In this document: one piece after another, positions 10,306 through 22,150 of the stretch
Numbering within the stretch: the stretch's first letter is position 1
How the letters are laid out: each line of letters opens with the position of its first letter
DNA from: Paralithodes platypus
Lineage: Eukaryota; Arthropoda; Malacostraca; Decapoda; Lithodidae
NCBI GenBank assembly: GCA_032716605.1
Contig: CM064509.1
Location: forward strand, 40,024,924 to 40,088,923
Direction of reading: 5' to 3'
DNA length: 64,000 nt
Translations under genes and position numbers: made by a program
Notes under the pieces: generated by a model
The model's database searches: none
What the model was told of the DNA's origin: nothing
What the model saw: the letters and a program-made list of their open reading frames with translations, nothing else

Positions 10306-11371
10306 GATGCACCCGCCGCACTAGCCACCCCAATTGACCCTTCTAATCCTCATTTCCCTTGCAACCAGTCCAAAGCCCCAACCTCAGCTAGTAGCCGCAG
10401 AAATAGTAGATAATGCGAAAGAAATAGTGCAACCTCCTGTAATAAATCAGACAACCCGACCAGATGAATTGCCAACCAGAGTTGTGCCCCTTCTGCCCCG
10501 GAGATGCCCTCACTGCGACATCCCTGCCAGAAGAGACCCTACCTTAGCCAGCCCAACCATTGTCAAGCATTCAGCCTGAAGGCTTAAAACCAATATTTGG
10601 TTCTTACACAGAAAGTCCTAAGGTTGGAAAGGACAAAACCATGTCTAATGTGGGAAAGGCTTGTCGTAGTACCAGCTGGGGATTAAAGCATGTAACCTAT
10701 AACGCTTGCTGCTTTAACCATAACTCAGTGAACCTATAACGCTTGCCAGGGAAGCAAGGGACTTGACTTAGACTCAGGAACCAACTGGGGATTAGGGCAT
10801 GTCACCTATAATGCTTGCTGCCGTAACCGTAACCCAGTGCAACCCCGCATAACCTATACGCTTGCCGGGGAAACGCGGTGAATGATTCTGGCTCAGTAAC
10901 AGCTGGTGTTGTTGGTGAGACTCTGTTGCCCTTGTATGGCACAGAGACTCCTGGGAACACCCCGTCTGTAGTAAAGACCACCCCCGACTCTCTGAGCAGT
11001 CACTTTCTTGTCTGTCCCTGACGAGAGGCAACTAGGATGTGTCGGCTCACCAGTCACCCCTCAGGTGAGCTTGCCTCCAACCCCCAGAAAGGCCTCGGTT
11101 GATCTAGTGGTTGCAGATAAGCTACCTTCTTTCCCCAGGGACAGTGTGAGAGAGGACCAGGAGCGAAGCTGAGGACTCCGGAAGAAGCACCCCATCGCCC
11201 AATGCCTGCGGGAACTCTGTTGCCCGGATCCAAGTTCGTGAGGTGATGGTGGCGACCCGAGCCTGCCGGGGTAAGGAGGCTTTTATGTCCTCATGTCTCG
11301 GCGGCGTGGTGACAGGAGTTGTTTTTATACTGGTGCTTCCATCTCCTCCTTTGTTTTTCTCCTCTATCTCA

Positions 11372-11878
11372 GACTAACCTATTTTTACTGACTTTAGCCT
11401 ACATCACTTCACCGTCCGGGCAGCGAAGACTCCGAACGAACAGAGAGTAACAAGCCTGAGCCGAAACGAAAGTGAGTCCGTCAGAGAGACTGGTTGGGAG
11501 AGGTGAGTCAGCCCACTGAGCGGAGCTACACACGCACCTTACAGGCCCAGCTAGCAACTCGCGGGAGAGCTGGCAACTCCTTCCACACACAACACAGCCT
11601 TTGTTGCGAGTCTCACAGCACTACCAGTTCTCTCCTGCCCCCTTAATTCCTTGTCCTGTAGTACCTGAATTAGGGTTTTACACCATGCCCGAAAGTGAGG
11701 TTCTGGAGCTCCGATTTTACTTTCAACCATCTTGACAATTTTACCAACACACCTAAGCTTCGTTTGATGCGAAAATAGCCTCCCGAAAATATACCCAGGG
11801 CGGGAATCGAACCCGGGACCCTTGGGTACGAGGCAGACACCTTACCAGTTAGACCAATTTTTACTGACTTTACATCTG
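11372..11878 (-). repeat. tRNA-headed composite repeat (family A), copy in duplication 2
   Basis: Same element as 1110-1685. It lacks the 69 bp between two CCAAT words that carry the linker and one copy of the end box. This looks like a deletion between short direct repeats after the duplication. Confidence 0.7.
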
Positions 11879-12244
11879 GCATCCGGCAATAGATAGATAA
11901 TAACACCCAACACGTCGCACCAGATAGTGTTAAGTCAAGAATAGCTGTTACAACTATTTGTGAAGGCAATATTATAACTCCTTTAATAAGGTGACACCTT
12001 TTTAATGTTATTCTGGTTATCATTAGTTGGTTTTCTTCAGCTGGAGAAGGGCCTATGGAAGCCAAAAGGTTAAGGTTTTTAACCTTTTTTATTCCCAGAG
12101 GCTCTTCCTAAGTTGAATACAACCACCCAGTGATAGTCAGAATAATATTAAAGGCATCAAAGTCTGTGAACCTACGATGAGACACTTTATCATAAAGAAA
12201 CAATTATACGAGTAGTGGCACGATATTAGAATTAACAAGTTTGT

Positions 12245-13564
12245 CTAATCTACCCCATCTATATCATACCCACTCTCATCTGATTCCTTATCTGACTCAC
12301 CCTCATCCTCATCTGACTCACCCTTATCCTCACCCGACACATCCTCATCCTCACCCGACACATCCTCATCCGAGTCATCCTCATCTGACTCATCATCAGA
12401 CTCGTCATCAGAGTCAGGGAACCCTTCCAGTGACCGCTGAAGGTACAGGAGGCCAGGCAGTATGGCAGTCAACCTAGTGATCACTTCTGTGATAGTTGGT
12501 CGGTCCTCCTCTCTGTACTCTACCATGTTGGCCACAAGTTCCTCAAGTCCCTCCGGCCAATCACTCAGTCGTCCAGCCCTCATCTGCTTTACAAAAAGAT
12601 GTTCAAGCATCATACCAAGAGAAAAAATGTCACTAGCAAAAGATGCCCCTCTGTTATAGAACACCTCAGGAGCGTACCACTCATACTGAATGTAGCTAGC
12701 GACATCATTGTTTCTTGTATGTGCAACTTTATCTACTAGTGCCCCCAATCCAAAGTCAATCAGAGTGGCTTGAACCTTTCCAAGACCAGCCATAGGAATC
12801 TTGACAATTACATTATCGGCTTTGATATCGTTATGTAGGACCCCTGCCTTGTGAACATCCTGTAGGCTCCGTGCCAGTGCCAAGAACACTTCCACCAACC
12901 CTCGAGCAGTAAGACGGCTATACGCACGAGCTAGAGTCTTGCCCTCCACACAGGACAGGAAGAGACAAGGACGGTCGGAGCAGTTGGCATGCAAGGCTGG
13001 GGAGCCTCCAGCACCCTGTAGATGATCCAGCAATAAAGCCTCATGCCAGAAATCCTGCACCATGCTCCAACCTTCTCGCTTACCCAGTTTGCATACTAGA
13101 TATTTACCATTGTCCCGAAACAAAAATGTTTCACACGAGGCGCCAGAGCTAAGAGAACGCTTATAAAGAAGCTGTGGTTTTAGCTGTTCATAAGAACAGG
13201 TACAGCTTGGAAGCTGATCTCGCAGTACAAGCTTCTGAGAAAAAACTTTCTTGGGAGGGTCAATGAAAAAATCAAGACAGGCTAGGACATGTGACAAGTG
13301 AGGCCTGTCAAACTTTTGGTACTCTGCAGTGTTGGCCATCCATTCACAGAATTCCTGGAGTCCAGTAGGATAACAAGACACCAAAGACTTCTGCATCAAA
13401 ACCTTCCAAGTGTCGAGGAAGGTGTGACCAAATGACCTAACAACAGCATCAGAACGAGCGAGTGTGCTTCCAGCCGTTCGTTGTAGTTCCACTAGCTTCA
13501 TCACATTAGCCCTCAGCTTCCGCAGCCAGGGAACCTCCTCCACATACAGGATCTTGTTGGTCAT
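12245..13564 (-). CDS. Intronless protein kinase with acidic C-terminal tail (copy B)
   Basis: 439 residues from ATG 13562-13564, with no stop or frameshift. All motifs of copy A are kept (HNDIKADN, DFG, APE, acidic tail). The five visible amino-acid differences from copy A lie outside the catalytic motifs: Q/R near 115, R/H near 174, Y/H near 282, K/R near 351, and E/K in the tail near 413. Silent changes are also present. Both copies being intact shows either recent duplication or continued constraint. The promoter and poly(A) candidates are duplicated with it. Subfamily and substrate are not recognised. Confidence 0.85.
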   Translation of the reverse strand: MTNKILYVEEVPWLRKLRANVMKLVELQRTAGSTLARSDAVVRSFGHTFLDTWKVLMQKSLVSCYPTGLQEFCEWMANTAEYQKFDRPHLSHVLACLDFFIDPPKKVFSQKLVLRDQLPSCTCSYEQLKPQLLYKRSLSSGASCETFLFRDNGKYLVCKLGKREGWSMVQDFWHEALLLDHLQGAGGSPALHANCSDRPCLFLSCVEGKTLARAYSRLTARGLVEVFLALARSLQDVHKAGVLHNDIKADNVIVKIPMAGLGKVQATLIDFGLGALVDKVAHTRNNDVASYIQYEWYAPEVFYNRGASFASDIFSLGMMLEHLFVKQMRAGRLSDWPEGLEELVANMVEYREEDRPTITEVITRLTAILPGLLYLQRSLEGFPDSDDESDDESDEDDSDEDVSGEDEDVSGEDKGESDEDEGESDKESDESGYDIDGVD

Positions 13565-13576
13565 TTTGATCAACAA

Positions 13577-14082
13577 TTGTTAACTGATAAATCTGCTCAA
13601 CAATTGTCAATAGGTAACTCTCTAAATACTGCACTGTATGAGTTACTTATGTAAATAACTCGGAGCAAACTAATAACACGTCTACTAACTGCAGTTGTAG
13701 ACGTAAGAATGAGACTTGTCAGTGAACGCCTGAATATATAGGCCGGTGATGACTCCAAAATATATACATCTTAGGTAGCCTATAACAAATTAACAATACA
13801 TTTGATTCTGTGTTTCTTTAATTATTGTTAATTGTTTGCCTAGAATTAAAAACTATGAAATAGCGATATATAAACAAAATTTAAAAGAAACGGAAAGGCG
13901 AATATTTTATTATATTTAAGTTAGGGGTCAAACATTATTTTCTTTTTAAATTGTATTACATAGAAAACCAAGCAATTTAATGGTTAACTTGACTAAACCA
14001 GAAGCGGTGTACTATGACAACACCCGCACACACATAATATATGCGAACACACACACACACACCTTCAGTAACAACGTACCCT
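13577..14082. other. Upstream spacer of kinase B
   Basis: Equivalent of 3383-3909, with a TATA-like word at about 13735-13740 and a (CA)n run near 14050. No further gene seen. Confidence 0.55.
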
Positions 14083-14890
14083 AGAATGTTGAGGCATTTA
14101 CTAAAGGTTGATGTTAAATAAAAGGATTATTTTTTCTTTTAAGTTCGGGTCCGATATTTACAAGACTAACTTAATTATATATACCTACCTTATCTTACGG
14201 AACCTTACGGTGATACTGGATGCAGGTCTTCTATTCCTCTTATGTCCAGATTTTTCTCTTCCTCTAAACTTAAACTAACATGGTGGCCTGGGGTGGTTAT
14301 TAATGTGTCCTCAAAGTTGTATTTGATGGCTTGAGTACTCCAGATCGAACTTGTTGAGGCATTTTTCAAAAGACAACACTCCCTGCCTCAATTACTGCGT
14401 TAGGTAGGCTATTCCTTAAATCAACGATTCTTGAGCTGAAGTGCATCTGCCGCCTCTTCGTTCTTGTTCTTTCCTTGGCCAGTTTCTTTATAATTGCTGT
14501 TGCCACGGGTTGGTCCTTCATTCCTCTCAAGATGAAAGTTCACCTCTATGTCATACTGTCCATTCAATATTTGATATACCTCGATCATGTGACCCCTTAC
14601 ACGTCGATAGGCCATTGAAGGTATTTCTAGTAGGCCTACTTGCAGGCGATCAGGGTAACTGAGAGATTTTAGCACTGGTACCAGCTTTGAGGCTCTTCGG
14701 AGAACATATATATTTATATTTTCAACTATTTTTGTCTTTGTTTCTTATATGGAGACCATTCTGACTGGGCATACTCCAAATGGGGTCTAACTATCGTTTT
14801 AAAAAGGCTTCTGAATGTAGGAATATCTAGAGCTACAAATTAATGTTCGTCTTATCATTCCCATGATCTGGTTATAGCTAGCCTTATTCA
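14083..14890 (-). mobile_element. Non-LTR retrotransposon 3' fragment (CR1-like)
   Basis: On the - strand the translation includes [13 protein letters not shown] (near 14750-14800), YPDRLQVGLLEIPS and MIEVYQILNGQYD (about 14560-14660). These blocks are typical of the C-terminal part of CR1-type LINE ORF2 proteins. Stops and frame changes break it. Only the 3' ~0.8 kb is present. Confidence 0.75.
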
Positions 14891-15189
14891 CCTTTTCATA
14901 TATATGTTATTCAACAGTAGCTGGGTGTGAAAGGGATCTGCTTTGTGTGAACTAGAGACCCTATAGTTACTCAGTTACTTGTTCGTCAAGGGGAATCCAC
15001 ACAATGCGAGCTAAGCTCATTATTATCGCGCCTCCTTAACTGGGAATGTATTGCGTGAAATGCATGTTAAGTGTTTTATGTACTGTTGGAATGGCTGTGG
15101 ATGTGTGTGTAGTCTGTATTTTTGCCAATTGGCACCATTGGAAACGAAGGCTTAGGGTGGATCTGTATGGTACCATTCTCACTATAGAC

Positions 15190-15450
15190 AGTACCGTCTT
15201 GCCCGAAGGCTTAGGTAGCCATCAGCTTAGGTGAACCATATGATACCCATCTCGCCTTGTACCATTTTTGCCAACCCCAGATTGGACGTCACAACGTCGT
15301 CCACTTATTCCAGGTACCTATTTACAGCTAGGTGAACTGAGGCTAACACATGAAAGGAGACAAGCCCAATTTGTCTCCGCCCGGCCGGGGATTGAACCCC
15401 CGACCCCTCGTGTGTGAGACGAGAGCTCTACCTACTAGGCTACGGGCTGT
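15190..15450 (-). mobile_element. tRNA-Val-like SINE
   Basis: The - strand begins with a tRNA-like head (about 15390-15448): GTAGCCTAGTAGGTAGAG, an anticodon arm CTCGT-CTCACAC-ACGAG (anticodon CAC, valine type), and B-box GGTTCAATCCC. A body with GTAAATAGGTACCTGG follows. It abuts two LINE remnants. Confidence 0.7.
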
Positions 15451-15479
15451 GTATATAGGCCTACAGATCTATAGGGTCT

Positions 15480-16720
15480 CTAGCTTTCGACCTAAGAGGT
15501 CGTGCGAAACTCGGCTACTGGTGACCACACACGACACTTCCCGATCCCTTAATGACCCCAAAATTAGACAAGTAGATGCCATAGTACTTGACTTCGCCAA
15601 AGCCTTCGACAATTAAAGTCCCGCACCAGATCGAGACTTCTAGCAAAATTAGATTATTATGGCATCCGAGGACCACTTCTTCACTGGCTTAAGACTTTTC
15701 TAACTAATCATGAGCAACGTGTTGTTCTCGAGGGCTGTCATTCTTCTGTATCTGTAACTTCTGGGGTACCGTCTTGGGCCCCCTACTTTTCCTTTCATAT
15801 ATTAATGACCTTCCACTATCTCTTACTTTTACTACTAGACTTTTTGAAGACGATAGCTTAGTTTACCGACTAATTATCAATAGGGACGATTGCCTCCGAC
15901 TGCAAGACGACTTGACTGCGCTTGAACAGTGCACGGAAGCCAATTAAGTGGCAGATGACATTCAGACCTGACAAGTGCCACCATATTTAATTGCTTCACC
16001 CATTCCAGTAAAACCATCCCTTTCCCTTACAAACTTAATTCATAATAGCCTACCCCTTTAGATACCATTCCCTCCCACAAATATTTTGGGGTCCACATCT
16101 CAGCGGACATGAGGTGGACCACACACACGAGCAGCGTCAAGAGCAAAAGCTAATGGGGCCCATGGGCTTCCTTTGCAGGAATCTCACAAAGTGTAACTCA
16201 AACATAAAAATTCAAGCTTTCAAGTCACTAGTTCGGCCACACTTAGAATACTGCAACACCGTCTGGGATCTACACACTCACAATAATATCAATAAATTAG
16301 AGGCCATACAAAACAAAGCTGCAAGATGGATCAGACGTGATTACAGACATAGCCTACTACATGAGTAATCACTTTGCTCAAACAAGACATCCATTAAACT
16401 AGACTCCCTTGTAACAAGAAGACAAATACACAGACAACAAAAATGTTATACAAAATCACAAACAATCTAGCGGACATAGATAAAAATACATAATTATATA
16501 CACCCTACAAACATACGATTTACGAGACGCAGCCACAACTTAAAATACCACACATATCAGGCAAGCACGGCCATATTCAGACATTAATTTTTTCCCCGCA
16601 GCATCCAAGAGTGGAATCACCTCCCATCTCACATAGTTATAATAGCCCCACTCTTCATTCCTTTAGAAATAGGATCACTAGGCTACTCGTTATCTCCCTA
16701 ATCCTTGACCCCGATCCTAT
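15480..16720 (+). mobile_element. Decayed non-LTR retrotransposon fragment
   Basis: Translated pieces in shifting frames show SFRPKRSCETRLLV, IVLDFAKAFDN (RT block with catalytic D), and [20 protein letters not shown] then NKAARWIRRDY near 16200-16340. That is the order expected of a CR1/Jockey-like ORF2 C-terminus. Many stops make it non-functional. Confidence 0.75.
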
Positions 16721-16889
16721 CCCTTGCTCATAACCCCTGCACAACCCCCGCATATCATGCTGCCCGAGAGCAGCCCTCTGCGGGTCCCCCTAACAAGAGC
16801 AAATCGGCCAACTGCAGACTCCCATTTTCTTATTTTCTGAAGATTAATGCCATCTTGGTTTATTTTCAGTATAGTATCTTGGATTTTAT

Positions 16890-18608
16890 TTGAGTATCGC
16901 GATTGTCAAGTTGGTAACACTGTTTGGTAGTCAGTGGTTGGCAACAAGGGGGGAAGAAAGAGGAGGGGAGGAAGCTGAGGAAGGAAATGGGATAGAGACC
17001 GATGAAGAGCAAGAAGCAGAGGTGCTAGATGATGATAGTATGATACAATGCGAGAAATGTGAATGTTGGGTGGAAGCGACGAAGATGGATGCCGAAGGCA
17101 AAAGAAGGGATAGTATTGAGAAAAAGGGAATGCTGTGCAGGATGTGCCTATTAATTACAGTGGAAGTTTTGAAGGAAAGACTGGAAGGGGTAATGAATAG
17201 GTTCAGAGATCAGGTAGTAGTAACAGAGAGGTTATTAAAGGTGTGGGAGAGTAGCAAGGATAAGAACCGAGGGGATAACAACATAGAAGCAGATCAAGAC
17301 ACAGGAAATGAAGGATCTGAAAATGGGGAGGGAAGCGGAGAGGAGACCACAGAGAGTCAGAGAGCAGAAGATGTAACAAAAGATGTGGAAGTAGGAACCA
17401 GAGTGAGAGAGGAAATAAGCACAGAGATATATGAAAGTGAGAGAGAGGACATAAGTGAGGGGAGGATTGGGGAGCAAATAAGAAGAATAGATGAGGCATG
17501 CGAGAAAGAAAAAAAACAGCAAAGATGGCAGGTGACGAGAAAGGGAAGGGTCGTGAAGGAGACGCAGGAAAGTGAAAGGGGCGAAAACATGGGAGAATGG
17601 GAAGAATGGTCGAATGCATTTCTGGGAAGCCAAATAACGAGTCAAAGGTCACTAGAACAGGGAAAAGAAGGAAGGGGTAAATGAGCAGAACGGTGGGGAT
17701 GGAGTTGGAAAAGAAAGAGAGGAGGGAGAGCTGAGCTTGACAGATATGGAGGTAGAGCGTAGTGAAATAGACTGCATAGAAGAGCGGAGAAGGGATAAAC
17801 AAAGAGAGAGGACGGTAGAAAAGGAGGGAAGTAAAAGTAGGAGGGAAGAGGTACATAGAGTACAGGTAAACACAAGACCCAGGGGTAAGAGGGAGGATGT
17901 GGAGAGAAGGAGCAGTGGGAGAACACAAGTAGAGCCCGAAAAAGGGAAGAGTAGGAGCGGTAGGGAGGCGGAAACAAGGGAGAGGACAGTAGAAACGAGT
18001 GCGGTGAGGGGGACAAATAAAATAGGAGGAAGCGGGAATAATAAGAGGGAAAGAAGGCTGAAGAAAACAGTGATATGTGGAGATAGCACCTTCAGGAGTA
18101 TGTGAACGATTTTAGATAACTCGGAAAGGGAAGTAGTTAGCCTAAGAAGGGCAGGAATATGGGAGGTAATGAAGCAGGCAAGAAACATAAATTTTGAGGG
18201 GGGGGAAGGAACCTTAGTAATACAGGGAGGGGGAAATGGTCTGGAGATGCAAGGAGTGAGGGGAACAATGGCAGAGATTGAAGAAGGTTAAGGGAAATAA
18301 GAAAGAAAGAAAAGAGAGTGAACATAGTAATGGTGGGAATCCTGAGGAGGCCCAAAGAGAGCTGGAGTTATGAGAAGGTAAGGATTGCGACAAATGATGA
18401 GATTAAGGAGCTTACAAAGTGCATGAACTCTGTGCTAAAGGAAAAGGGGATTAAAGGATTTAGTTTCCTAGATTTGGACAGAGAGGTGGATTCTGGGAGT
18501 TTTGAAGAAGATGGGTGGCACCTAAAAAGGGAGGAGGAAAGACATATAGCAGAGAGGATAGAGGAGATTGTTAGACGAGAAGAGAGGTGGTCGGCACGGG
18601 AGAAGTAA
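16890..18608 (+). pseudogene. LINE ORF1: PHD-like zinc region plus SGNH-hydrolase-like domain, broken
   Basis: A C-rich stretch near 17050-17150 (CEKCECW ... CRMC) looks like half of a PHD/zinc module. A long highly charged E/K/R-rich coil follows. A block I motif VICGDS (GDS at 18079-18087) and a block V motif DGWH (18510-18521) are the signature ends of SGNH esterases, as known in ORF1 of CR1 elements. Stops near 17684 and 18103, and frame changes between the pieces, inactivate it. Confidence 0.68.
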
Positions 18609-18949
18609 GATTGACTATCAACGAATAAGGGAGAGGAAAGGGAGGAGGAAGTAGGGGCAGAGGGAGGAGAAGGTATGAAAAATGAAAGACCAAAGAATCG
18701 TATACAGGGGGGAAAGGGTAGAGGAAAAAAGAGGGAGATAGGGGGGGATAGTCTTGGAAGAAAGGAGATTATAGACAGTAGTGAGAAGAATAGGGAAAAA
18801 AATGGGAGTGGAGGAGAAGTAAAGGAAACAAATAAGGATCCAGGGGGAGTAGAAGAGGAAAGGAAGGGGGGGAGACAGGAAGGTAGGAGGAAGAAGAAAA
18901 AGAAACAAGAATTCCATGGAGAGGATAAGGGGGAAATAATATTGGGTGT

Positions 18950-19990
18950 GTGAATGTTAATGGATGGAGGCCGGGAATGATGGAGGAAATAGAGAGAGAA
19001 GCAGAGGAAGGAAGGTTGAATATTTGTGGAATAGTAGAAACAAAATTGAAGGGGAAGATAGAATGGGGAGGGGAGAAGTATGAAGTAATAGGGAAAGGAA
19101 GAGAGAAAACACAGAAAAAGGGTGGAGGAGTCGCAGTGGTGGTAGAAAAAGAAAAATGGGAAGTTGAACAGGTGAACTTGGGGGAAGGGGAAGACCAGGA
19201 GGACATACTAGTAGTGAGGGTGGAAGGGAAAGGGGAAATGAAAAGAGCTAATTTTATGCTGATTATATGTTATATGACGGTAGAGGGAGGGCTGAGAGAG
19301 AGGGAGGAAAATCGGAGAAAATACGAAGTAATAAGGGCTGTGATGAGAGGAAACGAAGATGAAATCATAATAATGGGGGATATGAATGCTCACACAGGAA
19401 TCTTAGGGGAACAAATCAATAGGAATGGGAAATTATTGATAGACCTATGTGAGGATGAGCAGTTAGAAAATTTGAATATGGTAGAGGCGGAGGGGAAAGT
19501 AACATGGAGAGGAAGAGAAGGGAGGAGGTCAGCTATTGATTATATATTAGTGAACAGGAAAGCAGGAGAGAGAGTGATAGAAATGGTAGTAGATGAAGAA
19601 AGAAACTTTGAAATAAACAGTGACCATAACCTGCTGAAACTAAGATCCAGCATAAAGTCTCACAAGGAGAAGATAGAGAAGTGTAGAGAGGCTAATAAGC
19701 CAGAAAGATGGAAAATGAAGGAGGCGGAGTGGGGGAGGTTTAGGGAGGAAATAGGGAATATGGATATAGATGAAGTGGGGGGAGGGAGTGCAATACAAAT
19801 TGATAAGAGGATAGAGAGGGAAATAAATAAGGTAGCAGAGAGAGTGTTAGAGAAGGAGAAAATAGGGAGGAAAGGTAGAGGAATGAAAGGATGGTGGAAT
19901 ACAGACATTAAGGAGGCGAGGAAGAAGAGGAAAGAGAGGAATAGGATTAGGAAAGAGTTTGGAGAAGGGGAAATGAGAGGGGAAATATAA
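18950..19990 (+). pseudogene. LINE ORF2, AP-like endonuclease domain
   Basis: An open stretch of 346 codons with endonuclease blocks in order: NVNGW at the start, VETK, GDMNAH (near 19377), AIDYILV (near 19533) and SDHNLL (near 19618). All catalytic-type residues appear present. The frame ends in a stop shortly before the RT region, so it no longer makes a joined ORF2. Confidence 0.82.
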
Positions 19991-20178
19991 GTGAGGAGGA
20001 AATTCGAATAGCAAGGGAAGAATACGAGAGGGAAAGGAAAAACACAAAAAACTTAATAAGAGGAGCAATAGAGAAGCATGAACAGAAAGAAATTGACAGG
20101 ATAAAAGAGAAGGGGGACAAAGGAAAAGCTGAGTGGTATAGATGGCTAAAAAGAGAAAAAAGGAGGGAAAAGGTAGTA

Positions 20179-22150
20179 GTGGAGCTGAATGTAGGTGGGG
20201 AAAAAGTTAGGGATGTAAATAAAATTGGAGAGGAAATAAAAAGATACTGGGAGGAAGTGGGAGGGGTAAATGACCAAATAAGAGTAGGGCAATGGAATAT
20301 TGAACTAAATGAGGAAGAAATAGATGAAAATATGAATGAGATGGTGAGTGAGGAGGAGATTAGGAGGAGTGTGAAGAAGCTGAAGAGAAACAAAGCGGCA
20401 GGACCGGATGGGATAACAGCAGAGATGTATATTGAAGGAGGGGAGATGATAGTTAGGATGTTGAAGAAGCTATTTGATAAAATATGGGAGGAGGAAGAAA
20501 TACCAGCAAGATGGAAAGAAGAAAGGGTCACATTGATTTACAAAGGAGGAGCAAAAAATGTGCACGAAATGGGGAGTTATAGACCAATAACGGTAATAAA
20601 CAATAAATAAGATATTTTATGGGATACTAAAGGAGAGGGTAGGAGAGTATGTAGAAGAAAGGATCCTACTTAGTGAAGAGCCAAGTGGGGTTAGGAAGGG
20701 GAGAAGAGGAACAGACAATATATTTATATTAGATGAGATTATAGAGAAAAAGGCAAAGCAAGGGAAATGTGTGTTTATAGTGTGTTTGGATGTGGAGAAG
20801 GCATATGATAAGATTAGTAGGGGAGTTGCAGAAGCAGTGATGGAGAAACTAGGAGTGAGTAGGAAGATAAGGAACATGATAATGAATATGTATGAAGGGG
20901 CGGAGACAGAGATTGTGTGGAAAAATATTGCAGTGAAAGGAATCAGGAGAAGGGGTTAAGGCAGGGATGTAACCTGTCACCATTAATTTTTGCAATGTGC
21001 ATGGAGGAGTTGGTGAGGAGAATTAAGAGTAAGGGTCAAGGAGTGAAAATAGGGCAGTATAGGCTAGCAATTCTGACGTTTGCTGATGATGTTGTGCTGA
21101 CAGCAGAGACAGAGGAAGATATGGGGGAAATGTTACAGGAGGCGGAAAGGTTTGGCAGAGACCTAGAAATGAAGTTCAGTGTAGAGAAAAGCAGTATGAT
21201 AGTAGTAAATGGACCAGAGGCAGTAGAAATGAGGATAGGAGGGGAAAGAATAGAAACAAGGGAGGAAGTGAAGTATTTAGGGGTATGGATAGGGAGGGAA
21301 GGGCGACAAAGGACAATGAATGAGAAAATCATGAAGGTGGAGCAGTGTAGTGGGAAACTGTGGAATGTGACAAAAACCAGAGTAAATAAATATAAAATAG
21401 TAAGAGAGGTGTGGAAGGACTTTGAAGTGCCGAGAATAATGTACGGGATGGATGTGAGAGGGAGTACAGGGGAGAAATAAATAGACTGGAGACGGGACAA
21501 AATAAAATAGGAAGAATGGGGTTAGGAGCAAGAAGGTGGACAGCAAATGAAGCAGTGAGAGGGGAGATGGGATGGAGTACGTTTGAGGAGAGAGTGGCGA
21601 AGGCAAAGTTGAGGTACAAGAGTAGGTTGGAGGAGATGGAGGATCATAGGTGGCCAAGGAGAGTGAATGATGGGGGGAAGGGAAGAGTAGGTGGGCAAAA
21701 GAGTGTAAGAGAAAACTGCAAAAAGTAGGTGTGCAACAAAGAAGTGTGGGAGAGGGGTCCAGTGATGTAGGGAGTAATACAGGATTAGGTCAGGGAAGGA
21801 GACTCGAGAAAGAGATAGGAACGAGAGTGAATGAAGTAGGAAGACCGGAATGGAAGAGAAATATGGAGAAGAAAAGTACACTGATAAGATATAGAAGCAA
21901 GGGGAGACCGAGAAAAGAGGAGTTCTATGACGGAAGTTGGGGAGCTGAACTACTGTTTAAGGCTAGGGCAGGAGCATTAGAGACAAATAGGAGAACATGG
22001 AGGTGGAATGGGGGGGGTGAAAGAGTGTCTACAGTGTGAGGTGGGAGGGAGGAGAGTGGAGGAGACAATAGAACATATAGTGACAGAGTGCCATGGGTAT
22101 GAAGAGGAGAGAGAGGGGTTGGAAAATGAGTTTGAAACGGGTGGTAGGGG
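20179..22150 (+). pseudogene. LINE ORF2, reverse transcriptase and C-terminal CCHC
   Basis: RT blocks in order: NKAAGPDGITAEM (near 20390), LIYKGG, SYRPITVINN, VCLDVEKAYDK (near 20780), RQGCNLSPL, and the catalytic FADDVV (21079-21096), then VKYLGVWIG. They fall in at least three frames, broken near 20610, 20958 and 21480. A terminal motif of the form CLQC-x11-EHIVTEC lies at about 22027-22085. Confidence 0.8.

Larger units (their letters stand above)
10306..14560. repeat. Segmental duplication, copy 2 (carries kinase B)
   Basis: Partner of 1-6576. It lacks the LTR element, and the homologous sequence across that position is contiguous, so the LTR element inserted in copy 1 only, most simply after the duplication. 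The copies are in the same orientation and are separated by 3.7 kb of unrelated sequence, so this is not a simple head-to-tail tandem. How far the homology extends left of 10306 cannot be judged here. Confidence 0.92.

Noticed and set aside
2051..13564. Kinases as remnants of a large DNA virus integration
   Set aside because: No other viral-type gene is nearby, and the flanks are ordinary host repeats and LINE pieces. I could not support it from sequence.
17203..18355. Several long - strand frames rich in Phe, Ser, Leu and Pro
   Set aside because: Complement of the purine-rich LINE; the base bias removes stop codons. No domain and no start context.
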